Counted from the stretch's first letter, positions 27,026-36,363 are shown. The stretch is 64,000 nucleotides of DNA from Algoriphagus alkaliphilus (GCF_900103735.1 NZ_FMXE01000004.1:181882-245881), one strand, 5' to 3'. Notes: generated by a model from the letters alone, not told the origin. Numbers and translations are program-made.

Positions 27026-28866
27026 AAGTGTATGGTTAAATTAAGTTGATACGAGCGGCCGGGCATAGCCCGGAGGTAGAGGACTTGGTAGTCTCTGTCA
27101 AGGAGATTAAGCACCTGAAAACTGATTGGAAAGCGGGTTTTTCCCCATTTCAGATCCGAAAATCTCAGACCCGCATTCCAGATTTGATAGGAATCGAGGA
27201 TCCGGGTATTTCCTGTTCCGATGGCCCGCTGACCCACATAGAAGGAACTGAGGTTCACTGCAAGCCCTCCGATTCCTGCCGAAAGATTTCCGTTTGCCTG
27301 ATGTTGGGGAGTATAGGGCAATTGACGTGGATTCGCGGGTTCGGAAGTCAGGTCCAGAGCCTGTGAAAAAGTGTAACTCAAGCCCATTTCCCAATTCAAT
27401 GTACCCCACTCCCACTTGGTATTTCCCTGATATTCAATGCCCTGATTTTGCACTTCGCGGATATTTTCAGGGCTCCAGATCGATCCCCGAGGTAGCCAGA
27501 TGATCCAGTTTTCGACCTGCATGCGATAGTAAGTCAGACTTTGATCCCAGGAAAACGCCCCTTTTTTGAGCCAATTCAGTCCAATCTCCCCATTTACACT
27601 TTCCTCAGGCAATAGATCAGGATTCCCTCCGGGGTTCCAAAATCGATCGTTGAGTGTCGGTGCTTTAAATCCCTTTCCCAGAGAAGCTTTGAGCAAAATT
27701 TCCTGCTTCTCCCCTTCCCAAAACTTCCAGTCCCCCCCAATTCCGGGCAGAAAAGGAATAAAATTATCGAGGTAGGCGAATTGGCGAAGATTAAGTGAGA
27801 CCGTGAGATTTTCAGCTGTTTGCCAGCGGGCGGATTGATAAAACTCAAACCGCTGGTCCGTGGCAGCATAGGTGCTCAGATCGCCTCTGATAAAAGTGGA
27901 TCTCGCTCCAGCTTTAAACTGCCAGGATTTCCCTTTTGCAAAATCCCAATCCGAGGCTAAAAAGAACTGTCGGGTTTGATTTTGGCTTTCATTAAAAAAT
28001 TGATTGTCACGTACAAATCCCGTTTTCAGATTCCAAACGGAGGTTGTGCCAAATCTGAAATAATCCAATACCGCACGGACATTCTCATCAGACTGCCGAT
28101 CCGTTGTGTTGGAACCCATCACCGGCTGTATCTGACGATCGGCTTTATTCCACCAGAACGCCGCTTTAAACTGACCTTTGGCACTCACGTTCCAAGCAAA
28201 ATCCTGAACAAAGCCAAGCTGTTCCACAGCGGCATTCTGAGCTTTTGTTTCAGGAGTACCCGGCCTGGAAATGTCCCTGTAGCTAAAATCATTTTGAGCA
28301 AACTGCCGATAAAATCGACTTTTGGTACTGAACATTTTCGAAGAAAAGCCTCCGGAAATGGCCGAATTGAACAGACCAAAACTCCCGATAGTCTGGGAAA
28401 TTTTTCCCTGAAATCCTTTTCCAAATTCTGTTTTCGAACCCAAATGCAAGCTTCCGCCTATGGCTTCATTTCCAAAAAGTGCTCCCGAACTTCCAAAATG
28501 CAATTGGGCTTGATCGATCGCCTCCACAGGCAGAATCGACAAATCGCTTTGCCCAAGTGAGGGGCTGTTGACGGGAAGTCCATTCCAAAAAATCGCCGTA
28601 TGGCCCGCAGAAGTGCCCCGAAAAGACGGAGAAGCCAACATCCCTGCTCCGTATTGACGGACGAAAACAGGGCTTTGCTCCTGCAACAAATCTCCCAACG
28701 ATCGGGCAGCATACGCCTCCAAAACTTTGGAATCAAAGTTTACCAACTTCTGCCCTTTGGCAAAACGATCCAGAGGAGGTGCGTAAACCTCCACCTGTTC
28801 CAACGAAACGGTGTCTTGCATCGGCACAAAGCCGAACACAGAAACAACCCAAAACAACACAGTCAT
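27022..28866 (-). CDS. btuB: TonB-dependent receptor, BtuB-type
   Basis: This 614-residue outer-membrane receptor has a signal region up to about residue 17, a TonB-box-like start (DTVSLEQVEVYAP) and a plug domain. The plug contains LGDLLQEQSPVFVRQYG, SFRGTSAGHTAIFWNG and FGSSGALFGNEAIGGSLHLGSK. A long beta-barrel follows, with LGKGFKAPTLNDRFWNPGG, GNPDLLPEESVNGEIG and the last strand YQLNLTIHL. The size matches BtuB. A cobalamin riboswitch lies just upstream on the same strand, and a BtuG-like propeller gene is coupled downstream. Together these make cobalamin the likely substrate. Confidence 0.87.
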   Translation of the reverse strand: MTVLFWVVSVFGFVPMQDTVSLEQVEVYAPPLDRFAKGQKLVNFDSKVLEAYAARSLGDLLQEQSPVFVRQYGAGMLASPSFRGTSAGHTAIFWNGLPVNSPSLGQSDLSILPVEAIDQAQLHFGSSGALFGNEAIGGSLHLGSKTEFGKGFQGKISQTIGSFGLFNSAISGGFSSKMFSTKSRFYRQFAQNDFSYRDISRPGTPETKAQNAAVEQLGFVQDFAWNVSAKGQFKAAFWWNKADRQIQPVMGSNTTDRQSDENVRAVLDYFRFGTTSVWNLKTGFVRDNQFFNESQNQTRQFFLASDWDFAKGKSWQFKAGARSTFIRGDLSTYAATDQRFEFYQSARWQTAENLTVSLNLRQFAYLDNFIPFLPGIGGDWKFWEGEKQEILLKASLGKGFKAPTLNDRFWNPGGNPDLLPEESVNGEIGLNWLKKGAFSWDQSLTYYRMQVENWIIWLPRGSIWSPENIREVQNQGIEYQGNTKWEWGTLNWEMGLSYTFSQALDLTSEPANPRQLPYTPQHQANGNLSAGIGGLAVNLSSFYVGQRAIGTGNTRILDSYQIWNAGLRFSDLKWGKTRFPISFQVLNLLDRDYQVLYLRAMPGRSYQLNLTIHL

Positions 28867-29009
28867 GCCTGATCGAATAAGTTAAAACTCAATTCGATTC
28901 GGGCTTGAAGAGAAATGGGAAGAAATGAAAACTATCCAAACCTAAACGCAATCAGTACGAAGGCAACCCGGCTGGAAATCGACATGTCTTCTTCGCTTTT
29001 CCTCCGAAA

Positions 29010-29262
29010 GCACAGAATCAACAGATCAAGGCAGGTCTCCTGGCTCATCTGATTTTTGCCGGCCTTCTCATCCCGATACTTGTCCGCCGTGGCGGATCGG
29101 GACAATGGCATAGTGGAGCAAAAACTATTTCTTCCCAAAAAGCAAGGAAAGACAGACTGACAGTTGCGGGGACAGCTCCGGTTTTACACCGGATTCCCTT
29201 TTAATCCCCAGAGCCGATCCCGATAGCTATCGGGAGGATGGGGAACCTTCATCGGGGGCAAA
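29010..29262 (-). ncRNA. Cobalamin riboswitch upstream of the btuB operon
   Basis: On the minus strand the RNA holds the conserved core GGTGTAAAACCGGAGCTGTC followed by CCCGCAACTGT (29160-29201) and the B12 box AGCCAGGAGACCTGCC (29030-29045). It lies 164 bases upstream of the receptor start, in the right orientation. Two peripheral arms are long palindromes: TCCCGATAGCTATCGGGA at 29218-29235, and a nested stem at 29071-29102 with TCCCGAT / ATCGGGA outside and TCCGCC / GGCGGA inside. Adenosylcobalamin binding would lower receptor expression. Confidence 0.92.
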
Positions 29263-29277
29263 GTAAAGCGATTTTGA

Positions 29278-29312
29278 TTTGGTAAAAAAGCAGGAGACCA
29301 ATACTAATTTTG
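29278..29312 (+). promoter_or_regulatory. Probable promoter of btuF
   Basis: TTTG at 29278-29281 and TAATTTTG at 29305-29312 fit TTTG / TAnnTTTG with a 23-base gap, slightly wide. Transcription would start after about 29315, which rules out the upstream in-frame TTG at 29310 and supports the ATG at 29367 as start of btuF. The riboswitch lies on the other side and does not cover this transcript. Confidence 0.5.
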
Positions 29313-29366
29313 GAAAGGAGGAATTATCTCATTTACCTTGGTAGAAAATTTCGTCAGGTTAGTCCT

Positions 29367-30533
29367 ATGTTAAAAAAATTCGAAAACAACATTTTTTCCT
29401 CAAAATCAACAGCTTACCTCCTTCTGATCTGCGCTTGGCTACTGTTTTTCTCCTGCGGAAAAAAATCAGAATCCAGCACTGAAAAAACTCCGATTCTGCT
29501 GAGTTACGCTCAAGGGTTTGAAATTTTTCAGGGAAAAGACTTCTGGGAAATCCACGTGACTCAAGGCTACACCGGAGCTGACAAGACCTTTCGATATTTG
29601 GTTTTGGAGGAAAATTCTGAGGCTGAAAAATCGGGTTTTGATGCCATAGTTCAGTTGCCAGTTTCCAAAATAGTCGTGACTTCTACCACTCATATCCCCC
29701 ACCTGGATTTGCTTAATTCGACTGAAAAACTGATCGGTTTTCCCCAAACCAATCTGATTTCCTCCGAAAACACAAGAAAGCTGATTGACACCGGAAAAGT
29801 CACTGACTTGGGAAACGGACCTTCCGCCAATCCGGAGATGGTCATCGACCTGCAACCGGATTGGATGATGATCTCCACTTTGGGAGAGGATTTGCGGTAT
29901 TTGGATCTCTTTGCGCAGGCGAAAATCCCGGCGATCATCAATGGGGAATACGTGGAGCAAAACCCACTTGGACGGGCCGAATGGATCAAATTCACGGGAA
30001 TTTTGCTTGGGAAATATGAAGAGTCGGTGGCGGTTTTTGAGGAGATCGAAAAAGCCTACCTAGCTGCCGAAAAACTTACTGAAAAATTGCCCAAAAGCGA
30101 AAAACCAACCGTCCTGAGCGGGGTAATGTATCAGGACATTTGGTATGCGCCGGGAGCCGAAAGCTGGGGGGCTAGGATCCTCGAAAACGCCGGAGGAACT
30201 TACATTTTCGCAGATCAGAGCGGCGCCGGAAGCCTGCAATTGAATTATGAATTTGTCTTGGACAGAGGCTTGGAAACTGACTTTTGGATCGGTTCGGCGG
30301 ACTTTGCTGATCTGAAAGCAATGGGGAATTCCGAACCTCGATATCAAGCATTTACCCCTTGGAAAAACGGTCAAGTCTATACCTACACTGCCAAAAAAGG
30401 AGCAACCGGAGGATTGGAATATTTCGAACTCGGCTATGTACGACCTGACTTGATTCTCAAAGATTTGATCAAAATCCTCCACCCTGATTTGCTGCCGGAA
30501 TATGAGTTGTATTTTTATCAGAAACTTGAATAA
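29367..30533 (+). CDS. btuF: ABC transporter substrate-binding lipoprotein, BtuF-like
   Basis: The 388-residue protein counted from ATG 29367 has a lipoprotein signal ending LLFFSCGKK (Cys30). The periplasmic binding fold of class III follows: KIVVTSTTHIPHLDLL, LIGFPQTNLISSENT, VTDLGNGPSANPEMVIDLQPDWMMIS, then a long helix and the second lobe (VMYQDIWYAPGAESWGARIL, GATGGLEYFELGYVRPDLIL). This family carries cobalamin, haem or ferric siderophores. Linkage to btuC, btuD and a divergent riboswitch-controlled btuB points to cobalamin. An earlier TTG at 29310 is in frame but overlaps the likely promoter. Confidence 0.85.
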   Translation: MLKKFENNIFSSKSTAYLLLICAWLLFFSCGKKSESSTEKTPILLSYAQGFEIFQGKDFWEIHVTQGYTGADKTFRYLVLEENSEAEKSGFDAIVQLPVSKIVVTSTTHIPHLDLLNSTEKLIGFPQTNLISSENTRKLIDTGKVTDLGNGPSANPEMVIDLQPDWMMISTLGEDLRYLDLFAQAKIPAIINGEYVEQNPLGRAEWIKFTGILLGKYEESVAVFEEIEKAYLAAEKLTEKLPKSEKPTVLSGVMYQDIWYAPGAESWGARILENAGGTYIFADQSGAGSLQLNYEFVLDRGLETDFWIGSADFADLKAMGNSEPRYQAFTPWKNGQVYTYTAKKGATGGLEYFELGYVRPDLILKDLIKILHPDLLPEYELYFYQKLE

Positions 30534-30589
30534 TAGATAATCATCGCCAAGGTTCGTGTCTCCACGAACCTCTTCCAAAATAAAATTTA

Positions 30590-31609
30590 ATGCCCAACCG
30601 TTCCTACCTCTTCCCCTTCTTCCTCCTCCTACTCATCTTGAGCTTTCTGCTCAACTTGAGCTTGGGTTCGGTATGGATTCCGTTTGGGGAAATAGTCTCG
30701 GGTTTATTTACCGGCGATTGGAGCAAAATCTCATGGGAGCAAATCATCCTGAATTATCGACTTCCCAAAGCTTTGGTAGCCATTTTTGCAGGAATCGGAT
30801 TGAGTCTGAGTGGACTTCAGATGCAGACTTTCTTTCGCAATCCACTGGCTGGCCCCTTCGTTTTGGGGATAAGCAGCGGTGCCGGACTGGGAGTTGCTAT
30901 TTTGATGCTTGCAGGATCAGCATTCGGCTTCGCAATGAGCGGGATCAATTCCTGGGCGATCGCTATAGCGGGGATTTTTGGGGCGGGATTAGTTTTGACA
31001 GCCGTTAGTTTGGTCGCTTGGAAAGTAAAAGACAGCATGACGCTTTTGATAGTAGGATTGATGTTTGGTTCAGCTGTTTCAGCAGTGATTTCAGTTCTTT
31101 CTTACTTCAGTGGAGCAGAAGCCTTAAAGCTATTTACGGTTTGGTCAATGGGTAGTCTGGGAGCTTTGGGCTGGTCACAGGTTGGGATATTGGCAATTTT
31201 GATCGTCATAGGAAGTATTCCTGTGTATGCGTCGGTCAAGTCTTACAATGCGCTTTTGCTTGGGGAAGCCTACGCCAAGAGCATGGGAATCCGTACTGAA
31301 AAAATGCGCTGGCTGATGATCATCAGCACAGGAATATTAGCCGGTGGAATTACGGCATTTTGCGGGCCAATCGCTTTTGTGGGGATTGCAGTCCCGCACC
31401 TGGCGAGAATTGTGTGGAAAAGTTCGGATCACCGGATCCTGTTTCCGGCTTCAGCATTAATCGGCGCGATTCTGCTCTTACTCTGTGATGCAGCGGGTCA
31501 ACTTCCGGGCTTTGCAAGCACACTTCCTATCAATGCGGTGACTTCGCTGGTCGGTGCACCGATTGTGATTGGGTTGATTTTAAAACGGAACTTTAGTCGG
31601 GATTTTTAG
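30590..31609 (+). CDS. btuC: FecCD-family permease, BtuC-like
   Basis: This 339-residue inner-membrane permease has about ten helices. Family signatures are YRLPKALVAIFAGIGLSLSGLQMQTFFRNPLAGP (family start), LGISSGAGLGVAIL, and near the end ITAFCGPIAFVGIAVPHLARIVW with the coupling segment for the ATPase. FecCD permeases import cobalamin, haem or iron chelates. It lies 56 bases after btuF and 108 bases before the ATPase gene, in a btuF-btuC-btuD order. Cobalamin specificity comes from context, not from the permease sequence itself. Confidence 0.88.
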   Translation: MPNRSYLFPFFLLLLILSFLLNLSLGSVWIPFGEIVSGLFTGDWSKISWEQIILNYRLPKALVAIFAGIGLSLSGLQMQTFFRNPLAGPFVLGISSGAGLGVAILMLAGSAFGFAMSGINSWAIAIAGIFGAGLVLTAVSLVAWKVKDSMTLLIVGLMFGSAVSAVISVLSYFSGAEALKLFTVWSMGSLGALGWSQVGILAILIVIGSIPVYASVKSYNALLLGEAYAKSMGIRTEKMRWLMIISTGILAGGITAFCGPIAFVGIAVPHLARIVWKSSDHRILFPASALIGAILLLLCDAAGQLPGFASTLPINAVTSLVGAPIVIGLILKRNFSRDF

Positions 31610-31647
31610 AATGAATTCATTATTTACCAGTTTAAAAATCCCCCTTG

Positions 31648-31666
31648 CCCCCTTTGGAAAAGGGGG
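31648..31666. repeat. CCCCCTTT/AAAGGGGG hairpin between btuC and btuD
   Basis: CCCCCTTT at 31648-31655 and AAAGGGGG at 31659-31666 form an 8-base stem with a 3-base loop. There is no T-run, so it is not a standard terminator. Such C5/G5 palindromes are frequent spacer repeats and could modulate expression of the ATPase gene. Confidence 0.4.
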
Positions 31667-31717
31667 AGTTCGTCAAACAAGCACCAAAAGTAAAAACGAG
31701 GAACTCTATCTTTTGAA

Positions 31718-32695
31718 ATGACTAAATTCCTGAAACATATCGCACTGGAAGGTAAAGGATTGACACTTGGTTATTTTCACCAAAAAGCCAGAAAAGAAAT
31801 CCTTACCGATCTGGATTTTCAGCTCTTTTCAGGCGAACTTACCTGCCTTCTCGGCCCAAACGGTGTTGGGAAATCCACCCTGATCAAAGCTATTATGGGC
31901 CAGATCAAACCTTGGCAGGGAGAGATTTTTCTAGGCAGTCAGGCCATTCAAACCCTGAAAACAGAAGACCTCGCCAAACAGATTTCTGTCGTTTTGACAG
32001 ACCCTGTTTTTCCCGGAAATATGACTGTCGGGCAACTCGTAGCTTTGGGAAGAACTCCCCATACGGGCTGGTCGGGAAAGCTCAGTGAAACTGATCGTGA
32101 GATTGTCGAAAAGGCACTTTCGGACACCAAAATCACCTATCTCCGCGACGAGCGACTCAGCGAAATCAGCGATGGGCAGCGCCAAAAAGCAATGATCGCC
32201 CGAGCTTTGGCACAAGACGGACAGCTCATGATTCTGGATGAACCGACCGCTCACCTTGACTTGGTCAATCGCTTTGAAATCATGCAGCTCCTCCGGGAGA
32301 TAGCTTCCGAAAAAGGAAAAGCAGTGCTGGTAGTCACGCATGATCTCGACATAGCAGTGGAAACAGCTGACCGGTTTTGGTTACTGAATTGTGGGACACC
32401 CCTAATCTCAGGCAAGCCGGAAGATTTGATCATTTCCGGAGAAATCAATCAGTTGCTGCCGGGGGAAAAGTTTAAGTTCAGCGTGGAAAGAGGGAAATTG
32501 GAATTCGAGATTCTGGATTCGGGATTTGAAATTGAGGGGCCACCCGAACTCGTTTTTTGGGTGAGAAAAGTTCTTAACAAGGCGGGAATTAAAAAATTGG
32601 ATTCGGTGCTTTCTGTTTCCGGTACACCATTTTTGATGTTGTACAAAGGACAGAAGTTCTCCAAAGTAGAGGAATTGGTACAGTATCTTTTTTGA
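31718..32695 (+). CDS. btuD: ABC transporter ATPase, BtuD-like
   Basis: This 325-residue ATPase has Walker A GPNGVGKST at 46-54, the Q-loop around LAKQISVVLTDPVFPGN and the signature LSEISDGQRQK, in which ISDGQ replaces the usual LSGGQ. Walker B is LMILDEPTAHLDL and the switch His is in VLVVTHDLDIA. After about residue 245 there is an added C-terminal domain of roughly 80 residues (FEILDSGFEIEGPPELVFWV), more than minimal BtuD. It energises import through the permease encoded just upstream. Confidence 0.88.
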   Translation: MTKFLKHIALEGKGLTLGYFHQKARKEILTDLDFQLFSGELTCLLGPNGVGKSTLIKAIMGQIKPWQGEIFLGSQAIQTLKTEDLAKQISVVLTDPVFPGNMTVGQLVALGRTPHTGWSGKLSETDREIVEKALSDTKITYLRDERLSEISDGQRQKAMIARALAQDGQLMILDEPTAHLDLVNRFEIMQLLREIASEKGKAVLVVTHDLDIAVETADRFWLLNCGTPLISGKPEDLIISGEINQLLPGEKFKFSVERGKLEFEILDSGFEIEGPPELVFWVRKVLNKAGIKKLDSVLSVSGTPFLMLYKGQKFSKVEELVQYLF

Positions 32696-32897
32696 CACCT
32701 TTTTTAACTAGAGGATTTTTAAGCAAAACCAAAATCCTTTTCGCCTAAATCCACCTAATTTCTGCCAGGGAAAATTTTTCTTAAAAACATTCTTTAACCC
32801 CTCTACCACCTTTGCTCTTTGATCTCATAAGCATTCCTCCTATTTTGTAAATCGATTGATTTTCAAAAGAAATCAAATGCGATGACCCCAAAAACCT

Positions 32898-35800
32898 ATG
32901 AAGAAACCTATTCTAGCCCTGGCTACACTCAGCCTCCTGATTTTTTCCTGCGAAAAACCCATTCCCCAACTCACGGCAGAAGAATACGCCGCCCTCACCG
33001 ACGAACAAAAACGCTCTGTGGAACATGCACTCGACGGCATCGACCTGATGGACGACCGACTCGAACTGACACTTTTTGCCTCCGAACCCATGATGACCAA
33101 TCCCACCAATATGGACATCGACGACCGCGGCCGGGTTTGGATCACGGAGGCCTACAACTACCGCACACAACTCAACCCAAAAAATCCAACCAAAGCCGAA
33201 GGTGATCGGATTCTGATCCTAGAAGACACGGACGGAGATGGCAAGGCGGACAAATCCACGGTTTTCTACCAAGGCACTGACATCAATGCCGCTTTGGGCA
33301 TCGCCGTTTTTGGCAATAAAATCTTCGTCTCCGTCAGCCCGAATGTCTTTGTCTTCACGGACGAAAACGGGGACGACGTGCCGGACAACAAGGAAGTGCT
33401 CTTCACCGGAGTCGGTGGCGTGCAGCATGACCACGGCATGCATGCCTTCACTTTTGCGCCGGACGGCAAGCTCTATTTCAACTATGGAAATGAAGGCAAA
33501 GGCCTGCACAAAGGGGACGGTACGCCTATCCTTGATCCGATGGGCCGACCGATCAATTCCGAAACAGCACCCTATCAGGAAGGAATGGTTTTCCGCTGCG
33601 ATCCAGATGGAAGTAACGTGGAAATCCTCGGTTGGAACTTCCGAAACAACTACGAAGTGGCCGTGGACAGCTACGGACGCATGTGGCAAAGTGACAACGA
33701 TGACGACGGCAACCGCTCCACGCGCATCAACTTTGTGATGGACTATGGCAACTACGGCTTCAAAGACGAAATGACCAAGTCCGACTGGAGAACCCGCCGG
33801 ATCAATATGGAAGACTCCGTCTGGCAGCAGCACTGGCACTTGAATGATCCCGGTGTCGTACCCAACTTGGTGCAAACCTATGCAGGTTCGCCGACGGGCA
33901 TCCTCGTCTATGAAGGCAAACTCCTCCCTGTCGAATACCAAAATCAGGTCATCCACGCCGATGCCGGACCCAATGTGATCCGCATGTATCCGGTGGAGAC
34001 GAGCGGCGCGGGTTTCACAGGTTCGGTGACCCCGATCCTCGATGGCAACAAACGGGACAACTGGTTTCGCCCTTCCGATGTGACGGTCGCACCTGACGGT
34101 TCGGTCTTCGTCTCCGACTGGTACGATCCGGGCGTGGGCGGTCATGCCGTGGGCGACTTGGACAAAGGCCGGGTCTATCGTCTTGCACCCAAAAAGTCCA
34201 AATACAAGGTCTCCACTCCCGACTATACTTCCGTCAAATCCCTGATCGAGTTGGTTCAGAATCCAAACCGAGCCATTCACTTCAAGGCTTTTATGGCGCT
34301 GAAAGAAAAAGGAGCAGAGGCCAAAGAAGCCTTGGAAAAGCTCTACGAATCCAAGGACTCCCGCATGAAAGCCCGTGCATTTTGGTTGCTGAGCAAGTTG
34401 CCGAATGGAAATGAGTACATCCAAAAAGCCGCTGCCGATTCTGATGAAAATATCCGTGTGGCTGCCGTCCGCGCTTCGCGAATCAACAACATGAAGGATG
34501 CCAACTTTCTGCTCACCATGGCAGGAGATGAATCGGCCCAAGTCCGTAGAGAAGTGGCTGTGGCAATACGCTATGAGGATCAGCCTGCCGTCTGGCAAAA
34601 ACTGGCCGATTCCTACAAATCCGGCGACCGCTGGTACTTGGAGGCGCTTGGCATTGCAGCGGAATACCGATGGGACAGTTATCTGCCTGCCTATTTGGAG
34701 AAAGCCGGAGCAAACTGGGCTACATCCCCCGAAGCCAAAGACCTGGTCTGGAGATCCAGATCTGCGAAAACTCCCGAACTGCTCGAGCAAATGATCCTGG
34801 CAGAAAATAGCCCAGCCGATCTTCGCTACTACCGGGCACTGGACTTCCAAAATACAGACCTGAAAAACCAGACGCTCAAAAACTTGCTTGCCAAAGGCCA
34901 AAATGAAGATCAGGTCATCATCCTCCGACAGGCTTCCTTCGACAACAAAAAGCCTGATACCCAACTTCTGAACTTGGCCAAAGCCAAGTCCGGTGAAATC
35001 ACCGACGATCAGGATTTCCTCGATATCGTACGCAAATACCAACTCAAAGACCAAAAGGATCGACTGCTAAGCATCGTTTATCAGGAGAACAATAACAGAC
35101 AAGCCAGTGCCGCAGCTGGAATCTTCACCAGCCTCTATGGACTGGGAGAAGTGGAAAAAGCGATGAAGGATGCGGATCAAACCAAGGCCATCGCTGCGAT
35201 CCGCAAGTTTGGCGTGGTTGATAATACCGAAATGGCGATGCTCCTGAGCAAATTCTGGAATGATGCAAATGCCCCGCTAGCCATCCGAACTGCCGCTATG
35301 GAAGAAATGAAAGGCTACCAGTCCGAGGGAGCACTTTGGGAATTTGCCAAAGTGGATAAGATTCCTTCTGAGCTCCTGCCTATCGCTCAGAAAATCCTGA
35401 TGTCCACCTGGAACTCTAATATCCGTCAACTTGCCACCGAGAAGTACGGCAGTAGCATGAACACAGCTTACGACATTCCCAAACTCCTCGCCGCAAGCGG
35501 AAATATTGAAAAGGGAAAAGTCCTGGCTACCGGCTACTGTACGGCCTGTCATAAGATCGGAAACGAAGGCATAGACTTCGGTCCTGCCCTAACCGAGATC
35601 GGCAACAAACTCAGCAAGGAAGCTTTGATTAACTCCATCATCAATCCATCCGAAGGGATGGGCTTCGGCTACGAAGCCCAAGTGGTCAAGTTCAAAGACG
35701 GCAAGGAAATCCGCTGCATCGTCAACTCCAAGACCGAAAACGACCTGATCGTGAAGCTAGTCGGTATGGGCGAACAAACCATCTACAAGCTAGCCGACAT

Positions 35801-35903
35801 CGAATCCATCACCCAATCCAACGAATCTCTGATGCCCAAATTCCCACTCAGCGAAGAGGAATTGGTGGATCTGGTGAGTTATTTGGAGGGTTTGGGGAAG
35901 TGA
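32898..35903 (+). CDS. PVC-type membrane-bound dehydrogenase-like lipoprotein with c-type haem domain
   Basis: This very long (1001 residues) lipoprotein has its signal ending LSLLIFSCEK (Cys18). Residues about 40-430 form a propeller-like region (LFASEPMMTNPTNMDIDDRGRVWITEAYNY start; EDTDGDGKAD calcium-like loop; VQHDHGMHAFTFAPDGKLYF). Residues about 440-760 are HEAT-like helices. The C-terminal cytochrome domain has haem motif C881-T-A-C-H885 and INPSEGMGFGYEAQVV, as in the Pirellula/Verrucomicrobium-type putative haem-binding domain. Codon use is visibly more GC-rich than in the neighbours. Periplasmic electron transfer coupled to sugar or alcohol oxidation is likely, but the substrate is unknown. 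Confidence 0.82.
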   Translation: MKKPILALATLSLLIFSCEKPIPQLTAEEYAALTDEQKRSVEHALDGIDLMDDRLELTLFASEPMMTNPTNMDIDDRGRVWITEAYNYRTQLNPKNPTKAEGDRILILEDTDGDGKADKSTVFYQGTDINAALGIAVFGNKIFVSVSPNVFVFTDENGDDVPDNKEVLFTGVGGVQHDHGMHAFTFAPDGKLYFNYGNEGKGLHKGDGTPILDPMGRPINSETAPYQEGMVFRCDPDGSNVEILGWNFRNNYEVAVDSYGRMWQSDNDDDGNRSTRINFVMDYGNYGFKDEMTKSDWRTRRINMEDSVWQQHWHLNDPGVVPNLVQTYAGSPTGILVYEGKLLPVEYQNQVIHADAGPNVIRMYPVETSGAGFTGSVTPILDGNKRDNWFRPSDVTVAPDGSVFVSDWYDPGVGGHAVGDLDKGRVYRLAPKKSKYKVSTPDYTSVKSLIELVQNPNRAIHFKAFMALKEKGAEAKEALEKLYESKDSRMKARAFWLLSKLPNGNEYIQKAAADSDENIRVAAVRASRINNMKDANFLLTMAGDESAQVRREVAVAIRYEDQPAVWQKLADSYKSGDRWYLEALGIAAEYRWDSYLPAYLEKAGANWATSPEAKDLVWRSRSAKTPELLEQMILAENSPADLRYYRALDFQNTDLKNQTLKNLLAKGQNEDQVIILRQASFDNKKPDTQLLNLAKAKSGEITDDQDFLDIVRKYQLKDQKDRLLSIVYQENNNRQASAAAGIFTSLYGLGEVEKAMKDADQTKAIAAIRKFGVVDNTEMAMLLSKFWNDANAPLAIRTAAMEEMKGYQSEGALWEFAKVDKIPSELLPIAQKILMSTWNSNIRQLATEKYGSSMNTAYDIPKLLAASGNIEKGKVLATGYCTACHKIGNEGIDFGPALTEIGNKLSKEALINSIINPSEGMGFGYEAQVVKFKDGKEIRCIVNSKTENDLIVKLVGMGEQTIYKLADIESITQSNESLMPKFPLSEEELVDLVSYLEGLGK

Positions 35904-35938
35904 GGGATAATTAGCCAATTGCAAATTGGTAAGGATAT

Positions 35939-35968
35939 CTGGGTGTAGTTGCTGCAAACTACACCCAG
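35939..35968. terminator. Strong hairpin after the cytochrome gene
   Basis: CTGGGTGTAGTT and AACTACACCCAG pair perfectly (12 bases) around GCTGCA, 36 bases past the stop at 35903. A smaller stem, CCAATT-GCA-AATTGG, lies just before it. No T-run follows, so it may protect the mRNA 3' end or be a repeat palindrome and not a true terminator. Confidence 0.45.
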
Positions 35969-36090
35969 CATCCTGAGTACCTTCAAATCAATTGCAAGTA
36001 GCAGTCTTTGCAATTTGAGGATCAAAACGTAAATTTCTTTTATGGGTGAAGCATATCAGATCAGGGAGGTTTTTCAATTCTAAATTCTTG

Positions 36091-36363
36091 ATATCGGCCA
36101 TGCCTACGGCATTTTGGGAAACCGATGCTTATCCTTTTTAACCAGCCATTGAAATGGCTGGCTATATAATCGGTCATGCCTACGGCATTTTTTCAAGAAT
36201 ATTCCTCCCACCCTGCAGCTTGGCTGCTCGCTGAATTTGTCCACTGGGAAATTTTTCTTTACAGTCCCGTAGGGATGCCCCATCTTCTAGCCAGAGGTTT
36301 CAACCTCTGGATTTTGGATTGACGATGAATTTCTGGCATAGTCCCATCGGGACGGACGATATC
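36091..36363. repeat. REP composite element, copy 1
   Basis: The element starts ATATCGGCCATGCCTACGGC and ends near GGACGATAT. It strings together several hairpins: TGCCTACGGCA (twice), CCAGCCATTGAAATGGCTGG, GTCCCGTAGGGA, CCAGAGGTTTCAACCTCTGG and GTCCCATCGGGAC. It lies beside a RAYT transposase gene, the enzyme class that spreads REP sequences. Confidence 0.8.

Noticed and set aside
27976..28560. 194-codon plus-strand frame inside the TonB receptor
   Set aside because: It is antisense to a well-supported barrel and plug region, and its composition is implausible.
29310..29366. TTG at 29310 as the btuF start
   Set aside because: It overlaps the likely -7 promoter element, and the lipoprotein signal begins at the ATG at 29367.
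33219..35054. 611-codon open frame on the minus strand
   Set aside because: It lies fully antisense to the PVC-type cytochrome gene, whose domains and haem motif are unambiguous. The antisense protein shows no motif and the openness follows from the GC-rich codon pattern of the real gene.
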